Shown piece after piece: positions 54,291 through 64,000 of a DNA stretch of 64,000 nt. Under the pieces are notes generated by a model that saw only the letters and a program-made list of their open reading frames with translations, was not told the DNA's origin and did not search any database. Each line of letters begins with the position of its first letter. Position 1 is the first letter of the stretch. Made by a program: the position numbers and the translations under genes. Source of the stretch: Ichthyophis bannanicus (lineage: Eukaryota; Chordata; Amphibia; Gymnophiona; Ichthyophiidae); NCBI GenBank assembly GCA_033557465.1, contig CM066051.1, positions 101,037,026-101,101,025 on the forward strand. The letters are read 5' to 3'.

Positions 54291-55804
54291 AGTGACAATG
54301 CCCTGAACCTTCTCAAAGGTCATGGTAGAGGTCACCGCAGCTCTACAAAAACGGCATTTGGGTCCATCCCGATCTGGTTGACTAGCTCATATGGGTGAAG
54401 ACTTGCGCAGAAGCACTCAACACTATTTCCCGCATAGTCAGCCCCCTCAAGAGTCTCAGCTGGGTTGTCAATCCTGCCAAGTGCTCCTTGTGCCCCACAC
54501 AGTCCTTGGAGATCCTTGGGGCACGCTTCGACACTAAAAAAGAGAATTTATCTTATGCTCGACGACTTTCAGAAGTTCTCTGCCCAGCTTCACCTCTTTC
54601 TGATGCAGGTAAGCCCCCGAATCTAGGACTCACCAAGTCCTAGGGACTAGGACGGTGACTATCAAAATAGTTTTCCTGGCGTGGGCCCACATGGGCTCAG
54701 CTCCCCTGATCGGGGTAGAGCGTCTGAGCAGGAAATCGTCCTGCTCAGAAGCTCCTGCCCAATCAGGGCAGTGGGAGATGGCTTTAAAAGAGGCGCCGCC
54801 GACCGGCGCGCCTGCGCCTGAGGGCCTCGCCAGAGGGCTCTTTGGCGTGGCCCTTAGGCACGGCACAACGACAGGCATAACGACAAGCACAACAACAGGC
54901 ACGAATACTCACTACACACCAGCTGCAATCAAGCCAAGGAGAATGAAAAAAAGGCAAGGTAAACCAACATGGCAACGACACTGTACCTCCCTGTCATCCT
55001 CCTCCTCACACACCTCATCCCACACCACACGTACACACCCATTAACACCCCCTACACACACTATGGATACCCCCGCCACAGCAGTCATCCTACACCCACC
55101 ACTATGTACCCCCTCAGATCCAACACCAGAGTCACAAACCGAGCAAACAAAGAAACCTCAAAAACAGCACCCATACACCCACTCACAAGGCTCGAGATAC
55201 CCCAAACTACACACAGAAAATTTCCATAGAGCTCATCAATTCCAGGTCAGTCCAAAACAAGATCAATACCATCGCTGACCACATGGAACAACAGCAGACA
55301 GACATACTCTACATCACTGAAACTTGGCTCACCCCCACGGACAACATGCTACTTAACCAACTAATTCCCCTCGCCCGCGCAGCATACAGCTGCCCACGCA
55401 CACAAAGAAGAGGAGGAGTCGTCCTGATCATCGCACGAAACAACCTAAACCTCAAAGCCAGATCCTCTACATCTACAAGTCACTGCAACACAATCATCAT
55501 TGAAAACAGGAACCTCACACTTTTCCTCACCTACAGAGCACCGAATGCACCATCAGAAGATCTATCTACAATACTGGAAGCCATATGTACAGTCAACGAC
55601 CTCCACAAACCTTTGCTTGTACTCAGTGACGTCAACCTCAAATCCACAAATAACAAGGACGCAGAAGCCTTCCTTGCAGCGATGAACTCACTACAGTTCA
55701 CCCAGATGATCAATACACCCACACACAGAAACGGATGCTCCTCTGACCTCATATTCGCCCCCAACAACCTAATAGCAAATCCATCGCAGAACCATCAGTT
55801 ACAC

Positions 55805-56112
55805 CAGTATTTATTTAGATATTTATTTATTTATTTAGATAGTTTTGTATACCGCCTTATCCTTCAATCAAAGCGGTCACAACACAATTGGGGGATACAT
55901 TTAACACGCAGGGATATGAGACACATACACTAATACTTACAGGGAACATGGGCAATGGAGGGTTAAGTGGCTTGCCCAAGACCACAAGGAGCATCTGTGG
56001 ACTAGAAACCCCAGTCCTTCCGGCCCAAGGTTGCTGTCCTCTAGTGGGATTTGAACCCCCGACCTTCCGGCCTGAAGTACCTTGCCCCAACCATTAGGCT
56101 ACTCCTCCCACA
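55805..56112 (-). mobile_element. tRNA-derived SINE inside the LINE endonuclease
   Basis: The plus strand starts TTTATTTAGATATTTATTTA, then ATACCGCCTTATCCTTCAAT and AAGCGGTCACAACACAATTG (tail), GGGTTAAGTGGCTTGCCCAA, GGGATTTGAACCCCCGACC (complement of box B) and CCATTAGGCTACTCCTCCCA (complement of box A). Full length, about 300 bp. Confidence 0.9.
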
Positions 56113-57439
56113 GTACCCTGGTCGGACCACCACCTACTACAAATCCAGATACAAGTGGCAAAATGCAACAACCTCCAAGACAAACCATCCACGACAAGAA
56201 GATTCAGAAGCTTCAATAAAGATCAATGCCTACAAGACACCCTACCCCTCCTCATCAACAGCCCAGCCCAACGAACAAATAGAAAACTGGAAGAACACCA
56301 TCTCAAACGCCGCTAGACCCACCACCTCCAACACAAGGAAACCACACAAAAATAGACCCAGCTCCACTCCTTGGTACTCTAAGGAAATACACAATGCAAA
56401 GAGAGCACTAAGAAGGCTCAAACGCCGATGGAGACACTCTAAATCAAACCCCTTACAGGACTTATACCAGTCAAAACAAGGGGAATATAACACTCATCAA
56501 TCAACACAAGAAGGATTGCCACACAAACCTCCTCATGAAATCTACCAACAACCCCCGCAAACTCTTCAACATAGTAAAGACCTTCTCCAATGAACCCCAG
56601 AATAGAAACAAACAGCAAATTGATGCACAGATCTTCGCAGACCACCTCAAAATAAAATTCACAGCCCCCGCAAAGGACAACAAAGTAACCAGCAGCACCA
56701 AGCCCCCTCATCCCAACCAAAGATGGGACAAATTCAGTATCCCAGCCAAGGAACAGATATCAAACATCACCAGCACCGCCCCCACCGATCCATGCCCCGT
56801 AACATGGATCAAAGCTGCTAAAAAGGAACTGATCCAGGACATCTGCAAAATAACCACAAGCTCTCTCACTACAGGAATAATTCCAAGCGCACTCAAACTA
56901 TCTACAATACGCCCCATCCCAAAGAAATCCACACTAGCTAAAACTGACCCTGCTGCCTATAGACCCATCTCAAGTCTCCCTCTCCTAGCCAAGATCATCG
57001 AAAAAGCAGTCCAGCACCAACTACAGGACCACATCGACACCCACACCCCCCTGGACCCAAACCAACATGGCTTCCAACCAAACCACGGGGTGGAAACGCT
57101 ACTAATCCAACTACTCGACAAACTAATCCGGTCTATCGATAACATCAAAATGGGAGTCATCCTGATATTCATAGACATCTCCGCAGCATTTGACACAGTG
57201 AGCCACACGACTCTGCTAGCGAGACTACAAGAGATTGGGATACACGGCACCACCTTGAACTGGTTCACATCATACCTGACCGACAGAAAGCTACAATCAA
57301 ATGTGGCGCAGACACCTCCCATCCCCTGAAAGCCACCCAGGGCGTCCCACAAGGCTCATCCCTATCCTCCCTGCTATTCAACATATACCTACAACCAATC
57401 TGCTCCATCATCAAGAACCACAAGATCCAATACACCATT

Positions 57440-57590
57440 GTAAATAGTTACCCCTGTTATCCAAGTTGTTTATGCCTGTTCAACACAAAGTACCATCGTA
57501 AATGTGTAAATTCTTTGTTCACTGTAAACCGCGCTGATGCTGAATAGTGCGGAATAGAAGAGACTATAAATAAATAAATAAAAATAAATC
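57440..57590 (+). mobile_element. Short L2-like 3' tail inside LINE RT
   Basis: GTAAACCGCGCTGATGCTGA then ATAGTGCGGAATAGAAGAGA and TAAATAAATAAATAAAA. The tail type equals that at 53640-53711. It splits the RT just before YADDIM. Confidence 0.78.
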
Positions 57591-58719
57591 TATGCCGACG
57601 ACATAATGATATTCACCCCAATAGACTTGGACACCCCTGACTACTCCAACCTAGCCAATTGTCTCCAGCAAAAGACAGTCTGGCTCTTAGAAAACAATCT
57701 ATCCATAAACCATAACAAAACAGAAGCTCTTGTCATATCAAGGAACCCTACCTTCTCAATGACACCCACCATCAAACTAAATGACATCACAATATCAGTA
57801 AAGCCTGAAGTGAGATACCTCGGAGTGACACTCGACAAAGACCTAAACTTACAGGCCCACATCGTCAGAACCCCAAAAACCGCCTACCTCAAAATGAGAA
57901 CCATCAGACGCCTCAAACCCACTTCCATACAGTCTGTCAAACACTCATCACCCCTACACTCGACTACTGCAACCCAATATACCTAGGGTTACCAAAACAG
58001 GCCCTCCGACCACTTCAGATGGCTCAGAACACTGCCGCCCACATAATAACAGGCCGCTCTGGACAGGACCACATTACTCCTATCCTGTACCACCTCCACT
58101 GGCTCCCAATCAGCTCCTGTATACAATAAAAAGTTATCCTAAACATATTCAAGATAAGACAGAACATCTCAGCAGACAGCCTGCAACCTCTCATCAAAGC
58201 GGACAGATGCACCAGACCCAGAAGAAGGAGAACCACTGACCTCATCACCCCATGAGAATTCACCAAATCCAGACAGGACACCTCAAGAAGAGCTCTGTCC
58301 CTGGCAGCACCCTCCCTGTGGAACTCTCTCCCCGACGAGTTGAGATCTGCCACGGACCTCACAGATTTCAGAAAGTTACTAAAAACAAAGCTTTTCATGG
58401 ATCATTACAAGGACTTCACCTGAACTAAACTCCACCATAGCCAAACTGAAGCCTTTACGAACTGTATCTAGACCTGTATATAGCCCAATTGTAGATAGCT
58501 CAATTGTAAATAGCCCACTTGTCTCACATAGCTGTACATAGATCATCTGCACCTAAAGGAATCAAATCACTCACACCCCTCTACCACACTCTCTAAGAAA
58601 TTTCACACTGCATGTCGCACACTCTTTCCCCCCCCCCCCCCAACGATTGTTTGCTGTGATAACCGCTTTGATTTAATGATAAAGCGGTATATTAAATCTG
58701 ACTAAATAAATAAAACATG

Positions 58720-59310
58720 AGCCACTGGTCTCCCATGTCCCAAGATTACGACCTTCGCCTGCCGCTTTCATGTACAGTTCGCCTCAGTCTCCAGTGGGAT
58801 GCCATTGGAAACCCTACACTGGGTGGTGGTCATGACTGACGCCAGCTTGACGGGTTGGGGGCTCGTTGCTGTGACAGAATGGCTCGGGGCACCTGGAGCC
58901 ATCGGGAGTCGAAATGGATCATCATGAAGCCTGAGCCGTGCGCCTTGCCCTGTTCTCCTTTCTCCCACTCCTGCGAGGGCAAACCGTTCTTGATCTTTGC
59001 GACTACCATGACAGTGGCCTTTCTCAACAGACAGGGCGGTGCCAAGTGCCTCTGGGCAGCCACAGAGATGAGTTTTCTCTTCTCCTAGGCATAACTCAAC
59101 CTACAAGCCTTATCAGCTCAACACATATTGGGAGTGAAGAATGTTCAAGCAGACTTTCTCAGTTGCCACTCTCTGGATCTCGGTGAATGGGAGCTTGCTT
59201 CCTGGGCGTTTCAACGAATAGTTCGCTGCTGGGGCTGGCCATGCCTTGATCTGAGGGCTATGACAGCGAATGCAAAAGCACACCTGTTCTTCAGCTGAAG
59301 AAAGGAGCAT
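58720..59310 (+). pseudogene. DIRS lineage B RNase H (copy 2)
   Basis: The frames give WWVVMTDASLTGWGLVA (near 58822-58875, first Asp), then LFSFLPLLRGQTVL, TMTVAFLNRQGGAKCLWAAT and, shifted, SAQHILGVKNVQADFLS with LDLGEWELASWAFQRIVRCW. These are the RNase H and connection blocks of DIRS. Frames change three times. Confidence 0.75.
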
Positions 59311-59609
59311 GAATCAAACGGTCTGGTTGCCTTGGTCCAGCCCTGGCCAGTGTTGTCACTCCTCTATCTCTTCCCCCCATGGGCAGTGATAGGGCGGTTT
59401 CTCAGCCGCATGGAATCTCACGCGGGGCCAATCATTCTTGTGGCACCCGATTGGTCTTGGTGCCTGTAGTACGCCGATCTGGTGTGCCTTCTCGCAGAGA
59501 CACCCTTTCCACTTGGGTCCTGCAGGAGGCTCCTGTGCCAGGGCCCGGTACTCATGGATGATACGGGTCCTTACTCGCTTATGGCCTGGCTCTTGAAAGG
59601 CGCTACCTA

Positions 59610-60590
59610 GTGCACAATGGCTATTCTAGACAGGTGGTTACCACCCTTCTCAAGGCTCGACGCCCTTCCATCTCTCTAGCTTATGTTAGGGTTTGGCACC
59701 TCTTTGAGATACAGTGCTCTCAGCGGTCTCTTTTGCCTTGGCACGTAGAGATACCAGATGTCTTGGCCTTTCTGCAAGATGGCTTTGAGAAGGGTCTGGC
59801 TCTCAACTCTTTACAGGTTCAGGTTGCTGCTCTCGTGTGCTTTTGTGGGCCCATCATGGGTTGCTTCGTTCCTTCCCATGTGGATGTTAGTCACTTCCTG
59901 TGGGGGGGGTGTGGGATTTGCGCCCTCCTCTACGACTGGTAGTCCTTTCCTGGGATCTTAACCTGGTGCTTAACAGCTTGATGCGGGCCCCATTTTGAGC
60001 CTCTTAATGACACTACTCTGCATGAGCTGTCTTTCAACACCGCGTTCCTGGTAGCCATCATCTCAGCCTGACAGGTGTCGGAGCTCTAGCCCTTTCCTGT
60101 CAAGACCTCTCTTTCTATGCTGGAGGGGTTTCGCTCCATGCAGTGCCCTCCTTTTTTCCAAAGGTATTGAAGCCTTTTCATCTCAATCAAACTATTTCAC
60201 TCCCTCCCTTTCCCAAGGAACAGTGTGTCGGCAGTAATGTCGGTTTCCATACTCTGGATGTCAGTAGAGTACTGTGTCGCAACCTCAAGATGCCTGATGC
60301 CTTTTGGAAGTCTGACCGTTTGTTCATTCTTTTTTGTAAGCCCCCGTAAAGGCCTCGCAACTTCCAAATCTACATTGCCCATTTGATCAAATGCACTATC
60401 GTCTGCATATATCTTACATGGGCAGCCCGTGCCTATTAACCTTCGGGATCATTCCATGTGGGCGCAAGCAGCCTCTTGGGCGGAGCAGTCTCTTGTGTCC
60501 GTAGACATTTGTTCGGCCGCTACCTGGTCCTCGTCATTATTGCCTCGATCTCCATGCTCGAGAATCAGCACTTTCTGGAGCCAATGTGGT
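59610..60590 (+). pseudogene. DIRS lineage B tyrosine recombinase (copy 2)
   Basis: N-terminal: TLLKARRPSISLAYVRVWHL, DVLAFLQDGFEKGLALNSLQ and VQVAALVCF. Middle: FNTAFLVAIISA followed by a stop and QVSEL, so the box I Arg is lost. Then FFPKVLKPFHLNQTISLPPF. C-terminal: LRDHSMWAQAASWAEQSLVS, where HxxR is HxxW, VDICSAATWSSS, and the HYCLD codons in a shifted frame after a small deletion. This lineage has the AQAASWAE type of motif instead of the VRAMATS type of lineage A. Confidence 0.78.
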
Positions 60591-60619
60591 GATGGTGACT
60601 GTCTCCTCCTGCCCTATGA

Positions 60620-61060
60620 TAGTATAGCTTGGGTACTTCCCACTAGTCTGAACTGGTCTAGCAGGATGAATTGGAAGGTGAAATTTCACTTACCATTAAT
60701 TTCCTTTCTTGGAATCCTACTAGACCAGTCCAGGATTCTCCCTGTATCTGCAGATTGCTGTTTCAGCAGAGCCATATTGTCAGTATGGCTAGTGTCCGCT
60801 GTCACTTCTACAACTCTCAAGAGTGCTTGATGTATGTAGTTGCTGCATATATATAGTTCTGGTTCATAGTTGGTTTCTTTGTTTCATGGGGCATTGCGAT
60901 TCCACTGCTTTTCCAAAGATATACTGAAGGTGACCCCTAGGGGTCATATGGTATGTGCCCAAGGCATGCTCACTGAAGCCTTTGGTACGTTCTCTGTCTC
61001 CAAAATCTGCTGGCAGTGGGATATAACCCACTAGTCTGGACTGGTCTAGCAGGATTCCAG
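60620..61060 (+). repeat. DIRS lineage B complementary region and right repeat
   Basis: 60630-60760: CACTAGTCTGAACTGGTCTA ... TTACCATTAATTTCCTTTCT ... CTAGACCAGTCCAGG (complementary region). 60890-61060: the right repeat, with ACCCACTAGTCTGGACTGGT, complementary to the left end at 49445-49570. Confidence 0.75.
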
Positions 61061-61064
61061 GAAA

Positions 61065-61560
61065 GGAAATTAATGGTAGCCATTTGTTCAGCTGGGCGAA
61101 TTTTGGAGCTGCAGGCACTGTTGTGCCAGGCACCCTTTGTCAGCCTTTCCAAGGAAAAGGTAGGGCTGAGGCCAGTATCTTCCTTTCTTCCAAAGACTCA
61201 ATCAGACATCATGCTCCCAGTTTTCGTGGGAGTGGAGGATCTGATTCTGTGACGCCTAGAATCCTTTCACAAATCTGACTGTCTTTTTGTGCTGTTTGCA
61301 GGACCGCGCAAGGATGAGGTGGCGTCAAAGGCATCTATCGCATGTTGGGTGAAGGAAGTCATCTCCTTGGTGTACCTCTTGCGTCACAAGGAATTGCCCA
61401 GAGGACTGAGGGCACACTCGACTCGCACACATGCAGCGTCTTGGGCAGAATCCAGCATGGTCTCACTGGCGGACATTTGTAGAGCCGGCGACCTGGTTGT
61501 CCTTACACACATTTGTGAAACATTATCTGCTGTGGATGTGTAGGCAGTGGGGGATTTATT
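61065..61560 (+). pseudogene. DIRS lineage C tyrosine recombinase, catalytic half (copy 2)
   Basis: It begins AICSAGRILELQALLCQAPF with the box I Arg intact, then FLPKTQSDIMLPVFVGVEDL, DCLFVLFAGPRKDEVASKAS, LRAHSTRTHAASWAESSMVS (HSTR is the HxxR box) and LADICRAG. A one-base frameshift near 61490 leads to LHTFVKHYLL, which holds the nucleophilic Tyr in the other frame. The N-terminal half is missing. The catalytic residues are better preserved than in any other B or C copy here. Confidence 0.78.
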
Positions 61561-61680
61561 TATTTATACATTTTTTCTATACTGCCTCTTCCAGAGATCA
61601 GAGGCAGTTTACAGGTAACAAAACGTTAATAATAGCAAGCTATAAGATGTGTGTTTTGGTTCGGTGGTGATCCAGGCCAA
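61556..61680 (-). mobile_element. LINE/SINE 3' tail after the recombinase
   Basis: TTTATTTATTTATACATTTT and then CTGCCTCTTCCAGAGATCAG and GGCAGTTTACAGGTAAC: the reversed L2-like tail. No coding part. Confidence 0.65.
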
Positions 61681-61689
61681 GCTTGCAGG

Positions 61690-62575
61690 TCCCTCTCGAG
61701 GTTAGTACTGCTATGGTACATCCCACAAGTGGGGACTGGACTGGAGGAATGTTAAGGAAAGTGAAAATAGTTTTTTTCTTGAGTTCCTACAGTCCAGTCC
61801 CAGACCCTCCCCGATTTAGTTTCTTTTTCTCACAAGGTGCTGGCATTCCTGGGCCTGAAGAAGTCCATCTAAGTATTTGTTTGCATGGGGTGGGAGGAGT
61901 GGCCTAGTGGTTAGGACAAGGTACTTCAGGCCGGAGGGCCGGGGGTTCAAGTCCCACCTGGGGACAGCAATCTCAGACCGGAGGGACTGGGATTTCTAGT
62001 CCTATAGGCACTCCTTGTGGTCTTGGGCAAGCCACTTAACCCTCCATTGCCCATGTTCCCTGTAAGTATTAGCGTATGTGTGTCATATCCCCTCGTGTTA
62101 AATGTATCTCCCAATTGACCGCTTTGACCCGGTGAAAAGCAGGATATAAATACAGCTAAATAAAATAAAATAAATAAAATTTGGTCCAGGGGTTGGGCAG
62201 TAGCCCATCGGCTGTTGAGGCTGCGTGAGAAGTACTAATTTTCTCTCTGGAAGAGGTGGCACTGCAGTACAGTAGCCTTTGGATCTCATAAGTGGGTTTC
62301 CAATAATTGGTACTTGGAGAGAGGGGGTTTGGAGTTGCTTTTCTGCCTTTTGCATAGAGAATAGTAGAGGTTTCCGTAGCGTAAGGTTTTTTATGTGGCT
62401 CTTGTGAATCTGATTTGTCAATAGGATACTGGAGGCTGGTGGGAGGTGCCTGCTACTGGGTGTCAAACTGACATGCTCTGTCTCCAAGCTGTTAGTGAGA
62501 GGCGACAACCCACAAGTGGGGACTGGACTGTAGGGAACTCAGGGAAAGACAATTAGCAGGTAAGACCTAATTTCA
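61690..62575 (+). repeat. DIRS lineage C 3' region and right repeat, with SINE
   Basis: 61690-61830 matches 16530-16670 of the other lineage C copy (GGTTAGTACTGCTATGGTAC). After the SINE, 62190-62575 is the right repeat ending AGGAAAGACAATTAGCAGG-like text (complement of the left end near 46853). Confidence 0.72.
61885..62181 (+). mobile_element. tRNA-derived SINE, sense orientation, full
   Basis: The RNA polymerase III promoter is visible: box A TGGCCTAGTGG (61900-61910) and box B GGTTCAAGTCC (61944-61954), 33 bases apart, as in tRNA genes. The body has CTTGTGGTCTTGGGCAAGCC and ACTTAACCCTCCATTGCCC. The tail CCGCTTTGACCCGGTGAAAA GCAGG and AAATAAAATAAAATAAA resembles the L2-like LINE 3' end. 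Confidence 0.92.
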
Positions 62576-63412
62576 CCATTCAGCTCGGGTCCAGGAGTTA
62601 TTACATCCACCCCTTGGCTTTCCATAGAAACCTCTCCACGAATCCTTGGCAAATAGGCAAAATATCTACAGCGAACTCTTAAGGCCACCAAAAAATTGCT
62701 CTCTAGCATTTACAAAACTGAAATCTGATCATAATTTGGGAAATTTAAAAACTGTACATTCTTGATACAGGTTATATTCCCGGTCTGTGGTTTAGACTAG
62801 AGAAGGGTGATCCCTTCTTCCCCCATGCAAACAAGAAGCAGCAGCAGGCCAAAGAAAGGAGAAATAGCAACACATCACCAGAGGGTTCAAATAAGTGCTG
62901 CATTATGATTTAAATGGCTTTGCCGCCACTGCAGGTCCTGGAGAAGGGAGAGGGGTGGTTAAAGGAGGGGAGGGTAGGAGGATTGAGTGCTCACCTAGGG
63001 CAACTCATATCCTTGCACCTGCCCTGCCCCTCACTGTTCCCAAAGGGGTGAGCCCCTTTGTTCGTACTGCTAGAGTGCACTATCACCAGCTGGGATTTTT
63101 TATGTGCTGGCAGTCGTCCCTGACATCACCAGATTGTGAGCAAACTCTAAGGCTGCCACTGAACAGCTAACACTTCTCCCCACACAAAAGCCCAGAGAAC
63201 AGGGATTATGCACTCTGTGTTAGTATGTACCGTTTCATCCTTTCCCGAAAACAAATAGCTGCCACTGCAAGTTATTCCTTGCACAGACTTAATATGGCAA
63301 CTAGAGACAAAGATTCAAGGACACGGGCTCGTGGTATTAAACTGGAGTAAGAGATTATGACAAAAATCAAGCATGTTTGGGATAGATGCAAAGGGTGGTG
63401 AGTAGGGTTAAG
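62576..63412. other. Unassigned, probably intron
   Basis: No mobile-element motif or gene recognised. A purine-rich G stretch lies at 62940-62985. Possibly host intron downstream of the exon at 45537. Confidence 0.4.
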
Positions 63413-63712
63413 GGAGAACATAAGATATGCCATACTGGGTCAGACCAAGGTCCATCAAGCCCAGTATCCTGTTTCCAACAGTGGCCAATCTAGGTCACAA
63501 GTACCTGACAGATTCACTAAAAGACAGAGGTTCCACAATGCTTATACTGGGGCAAGCAGTGGATATCCCCTATCCCCTTTAACAATGGTTTATTGACCTT
63601 TTGTCCAGGAACTTGTCCAAACCTTTCTTAAATCCAGCTACACCAACAGCTTTTACTACATCCTCCGGTAATGAATTCCAGAGTTTGATTACACATTGAG
63701 TGAAAAAATATT
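63413..63712 (-). mobile_element. CR1-like LINE (first family), 3' end
   Basis: The plus strand reads ATAAGATATGCCATACTGGG, TCAGACCAAGGTCCATCAAG, later ACTTGTCCAAACCTTTCTTA and GAATTCCAGAGTTTGATTAC, the complement of 3360-3590. It is cut at its 5' side by the DIRS left end. Confidence 0.85.
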
Positions 63713-64000
63713 TTCTCCAGGAACAAGCAGCAAGTCAGTCCTCACTTATGGGTGACATCAGCACCGACGGAGCCCGCGTGGAGCAATTCCCCAGCTTTCA
63801 AAGAAAGCTTTTGGGATTGCTGCCAAGCATGCGTGGTCCTCTTCCCGCCCAAGGGTGCCATCTTGCTCAGTCTCCCTTTTTCCGTGGAGCCCTTCGGATG
63901 CACGTCCTCGTCCCTTGGAAAAAGTTTTGTTTTTCTCACCTTAACAGGCTCTCTTCCTTTTTTTCCGGTTGCACTGGTCCTCTACCCATCTTCCCCTTGC
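63713..64000 (+). mobile_element. DIRS lineage A, copy 5: left repeat and leader, runs off the window
   Basis: TTCTCCAGGAACAAGCAGCA, GGGTGACATCAGCACCGACG, TTTCAAAGAAAGC and GGGTGCCATCTTGCTCAGTC match the left ends at 4705 and 16918. Gag would start about 130 bases beyond the window. Confidence 0.88.

Larger units (their letters stand above)
51830..54620 (+). pseudogene. DIRS lineage B RT (copy 2), in three pieces
   Basis: Piece one (51840-51950) has MRLFYREWARITADQWVLNI. Piece two (53729-53990) has RYSIYFVIPKKDGSFQPILD, LQVLRFHMETV and GEFLASLDIIEA with the first catalytic Asp. Piece three (54310-54600) reads KVMVEVTAAL, then LSWVVNPAKCSLCPTQSLEI and LGARFDTKKENLS; the expected DD box region is frame-shifted near 54365-54390. 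Insertions at 52145-53711 and 54000-54290 separate the pieces. Confidence 0.76.
55207..58422 (+). pseudogene. L2-like LINE ORF2: APE endonuclease and RT
   Basis: Endonuclease: IELINSRSVQNKINTIADHM, DILYITETWLTP (catalytic Glu), RRGGVVLIIARNNLNLKA, FLTYRAPNAPSEDL, VLSDVNL (usual GDFN) and, after the SINE, PWSDHHLLQIQI (terminal SDH). RT: TIRPIPKKSTLAKTDPAAYR, NQHGFQPNHGVETLLIQLLD, LIFIDISAAFDTVSHTTLLA, a frame change near 57328, GVPQGSSLSSLLFNIYLQPI, then YADDIMIFTPID beyond the 57440-57590 insertion, VRYLGVTLDKDLNLQAHI, and the end APSLWNSLPDELRSATDLTD. Two insertions and several shifts make it inactive, but both catalytic sites remain readable. Confidence 0.85.
54640..58715 (+). mobile_element. 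L2-like LINE, nearly full length
   Basis: A GC-rich 5' part (54700-54860), endonuclease (55207-55800), RT (56120-58420), 3' UTR and tail with AACCGCTTTGATTTAATGAT AAAGCGG (a stem-loop) and AAATAAATAAAA to 58715. It is interrupted by a SINE (55805-56112) and a short LINE tail (57440-57590). It sits between the RT and RNase H of the lineage B DIRS. Confidence 0.87.
49445..61060 (+). mobile_element. DIRS lineage B, copy 2, full structure with nested insertions
   Basis: The left terminus (CATCCTGCTAGACCAGTCCA, then CTAGTGGGTTATATCCC) is the complement of 61015-61058. Gag is at 50180-51600, RT pieces at 51830-54620, RNase H at 58720-59310, recombinase at 59610-60590 and the complementary region at 60620-60760. 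Inside it lie a LINE tail (52145), an L2-like relic (52420), a SINE (54000) and a nearly full L2-like LINE (54640). The bare DIRS would be about 5.5-6 kb. Confidence 0.8.
46850..62575 (+). mobile_element. DIRS lineage C, copy 2, interrupted by a lineage B DIRS
   Basis: The left terminal text (CCAGTCCAGTCCCTACTTTT, GCCTCTCACCAGCAACTTGG, ACCTCCCACCAGCCTC) at about 46853-46960 is the complement of the right end at 62440-62540. Between lie gag and the start of RT (47700-49440), then a lineage B DIRS (49445-61060), then the end of the lineage C recombinase (61065-61560) and the 3' region. Most of RT, all of RNase H and the first half of the recombinase are missing, so the element was deleted before or during the second insertion. 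Confidence 0.75.

Noticed and set aside
1..64000. LTR retrotransposon or endogenous retrovirus, CRISPR array, rRNA or true tRNA gene
   Set aside because: No LTR pair, primer-binding site, protease or envelope motif, no spaced palindromic repeats and no rRNA. The tRNA-like promoter boxes belong to SINEs.

Overview
The window reads as non-coding DNA of a large, repeat-rich vertebrate genome, most likely an amphibian and possibly a caecilian. The reasons are many DIRS-type (tyrosine-recombinase) retrotransposons, CR1-, L2- and RTE-like LINEs, a Penelope-like element, hAT, Tigger and another DNA transposon, and a tRNA-derived SINE, with only one candidate host exon in 64 kb. The species assignment is inference. 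Almost every open frame is a decayed mobile-element gene.

Layout. 1-11.5 kb: two head-to-tail DIRS elements (lineage A), then an inverted DIRS 5' piece and a stray DIRS 3' end. 11.5-13.5 kb: unassigned apart from one LINE RT scrap. 13.6-19 kb: a lineage C DIRS and the gag part of another lineage A DIRS. 19-24.1 kb: a minus-strand lineage B DIRS split by an L2-like LINE. 24.2-27.2 kb: a minus-strand Penelope-like element. 27.3-32.65 kb: a minus-strand RTE LINE that hosts SINE/LINE tails and a 2.8-kb DNA transposon (27981-30802). 32.7-44.3 kb: the best preserved DIRS (lineage A, copy 4), carrying a 6.1-kb hAT unit, which carries an L2-like LINE, which carries a 3.1-kb Tigger. 44.3-45.1 kb: CR1-like LINE. 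45.3-45.73 kb: a CpG-rich promoter with a probable 8-codon first coding exon. 46.85-62.57 kb: a lineage C DIRS interrupted by a lineage B DIRS, itself interrupted by a nearly full-length L2-like LINE and SINEs. 62.6-63.4 kb: unassigned. 63.4-64 kb: CR1-like 3' end, then the start of another lineage A DIRS.

The strongest observations are these. (1) The element at 27981-30802 has terminal inverted repeats beginning CACAGGTA and a 3-bp TAA duplication; removing it restores an in-frame RTE reading frame. Its roughly 584-codon protein has a D-D-CxxC-HxxxH-E layout like RAG1/CMC-type transposases. (2) The junction between DIRS copies 1 and 2 is the reverse complement of the internal complementary region of copy 1, as expected of a DIRS circle junction. 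(3) An ETS site, a CRE-like half site, a Kozak ATG and a splice donor lie together in the CpG-rich stretch. (4) Several nests are dated in order by exact target-site duplications (8 bp hAT, TA Tigger, 3 bp TAA).

Retrotransposon genes work as cassettes. DIRS units are gag, RT-RNase H and tyrosine recombinase between inverted repeats. LINEs have an APE endonuclease and RT. The SINE appears to borrow the L2-like 3' tail. All copies except perhaps Tigger, the Penelope-like element and the CACAGGTA transposon look long dead. Those three each carry only a few disabling lesions.
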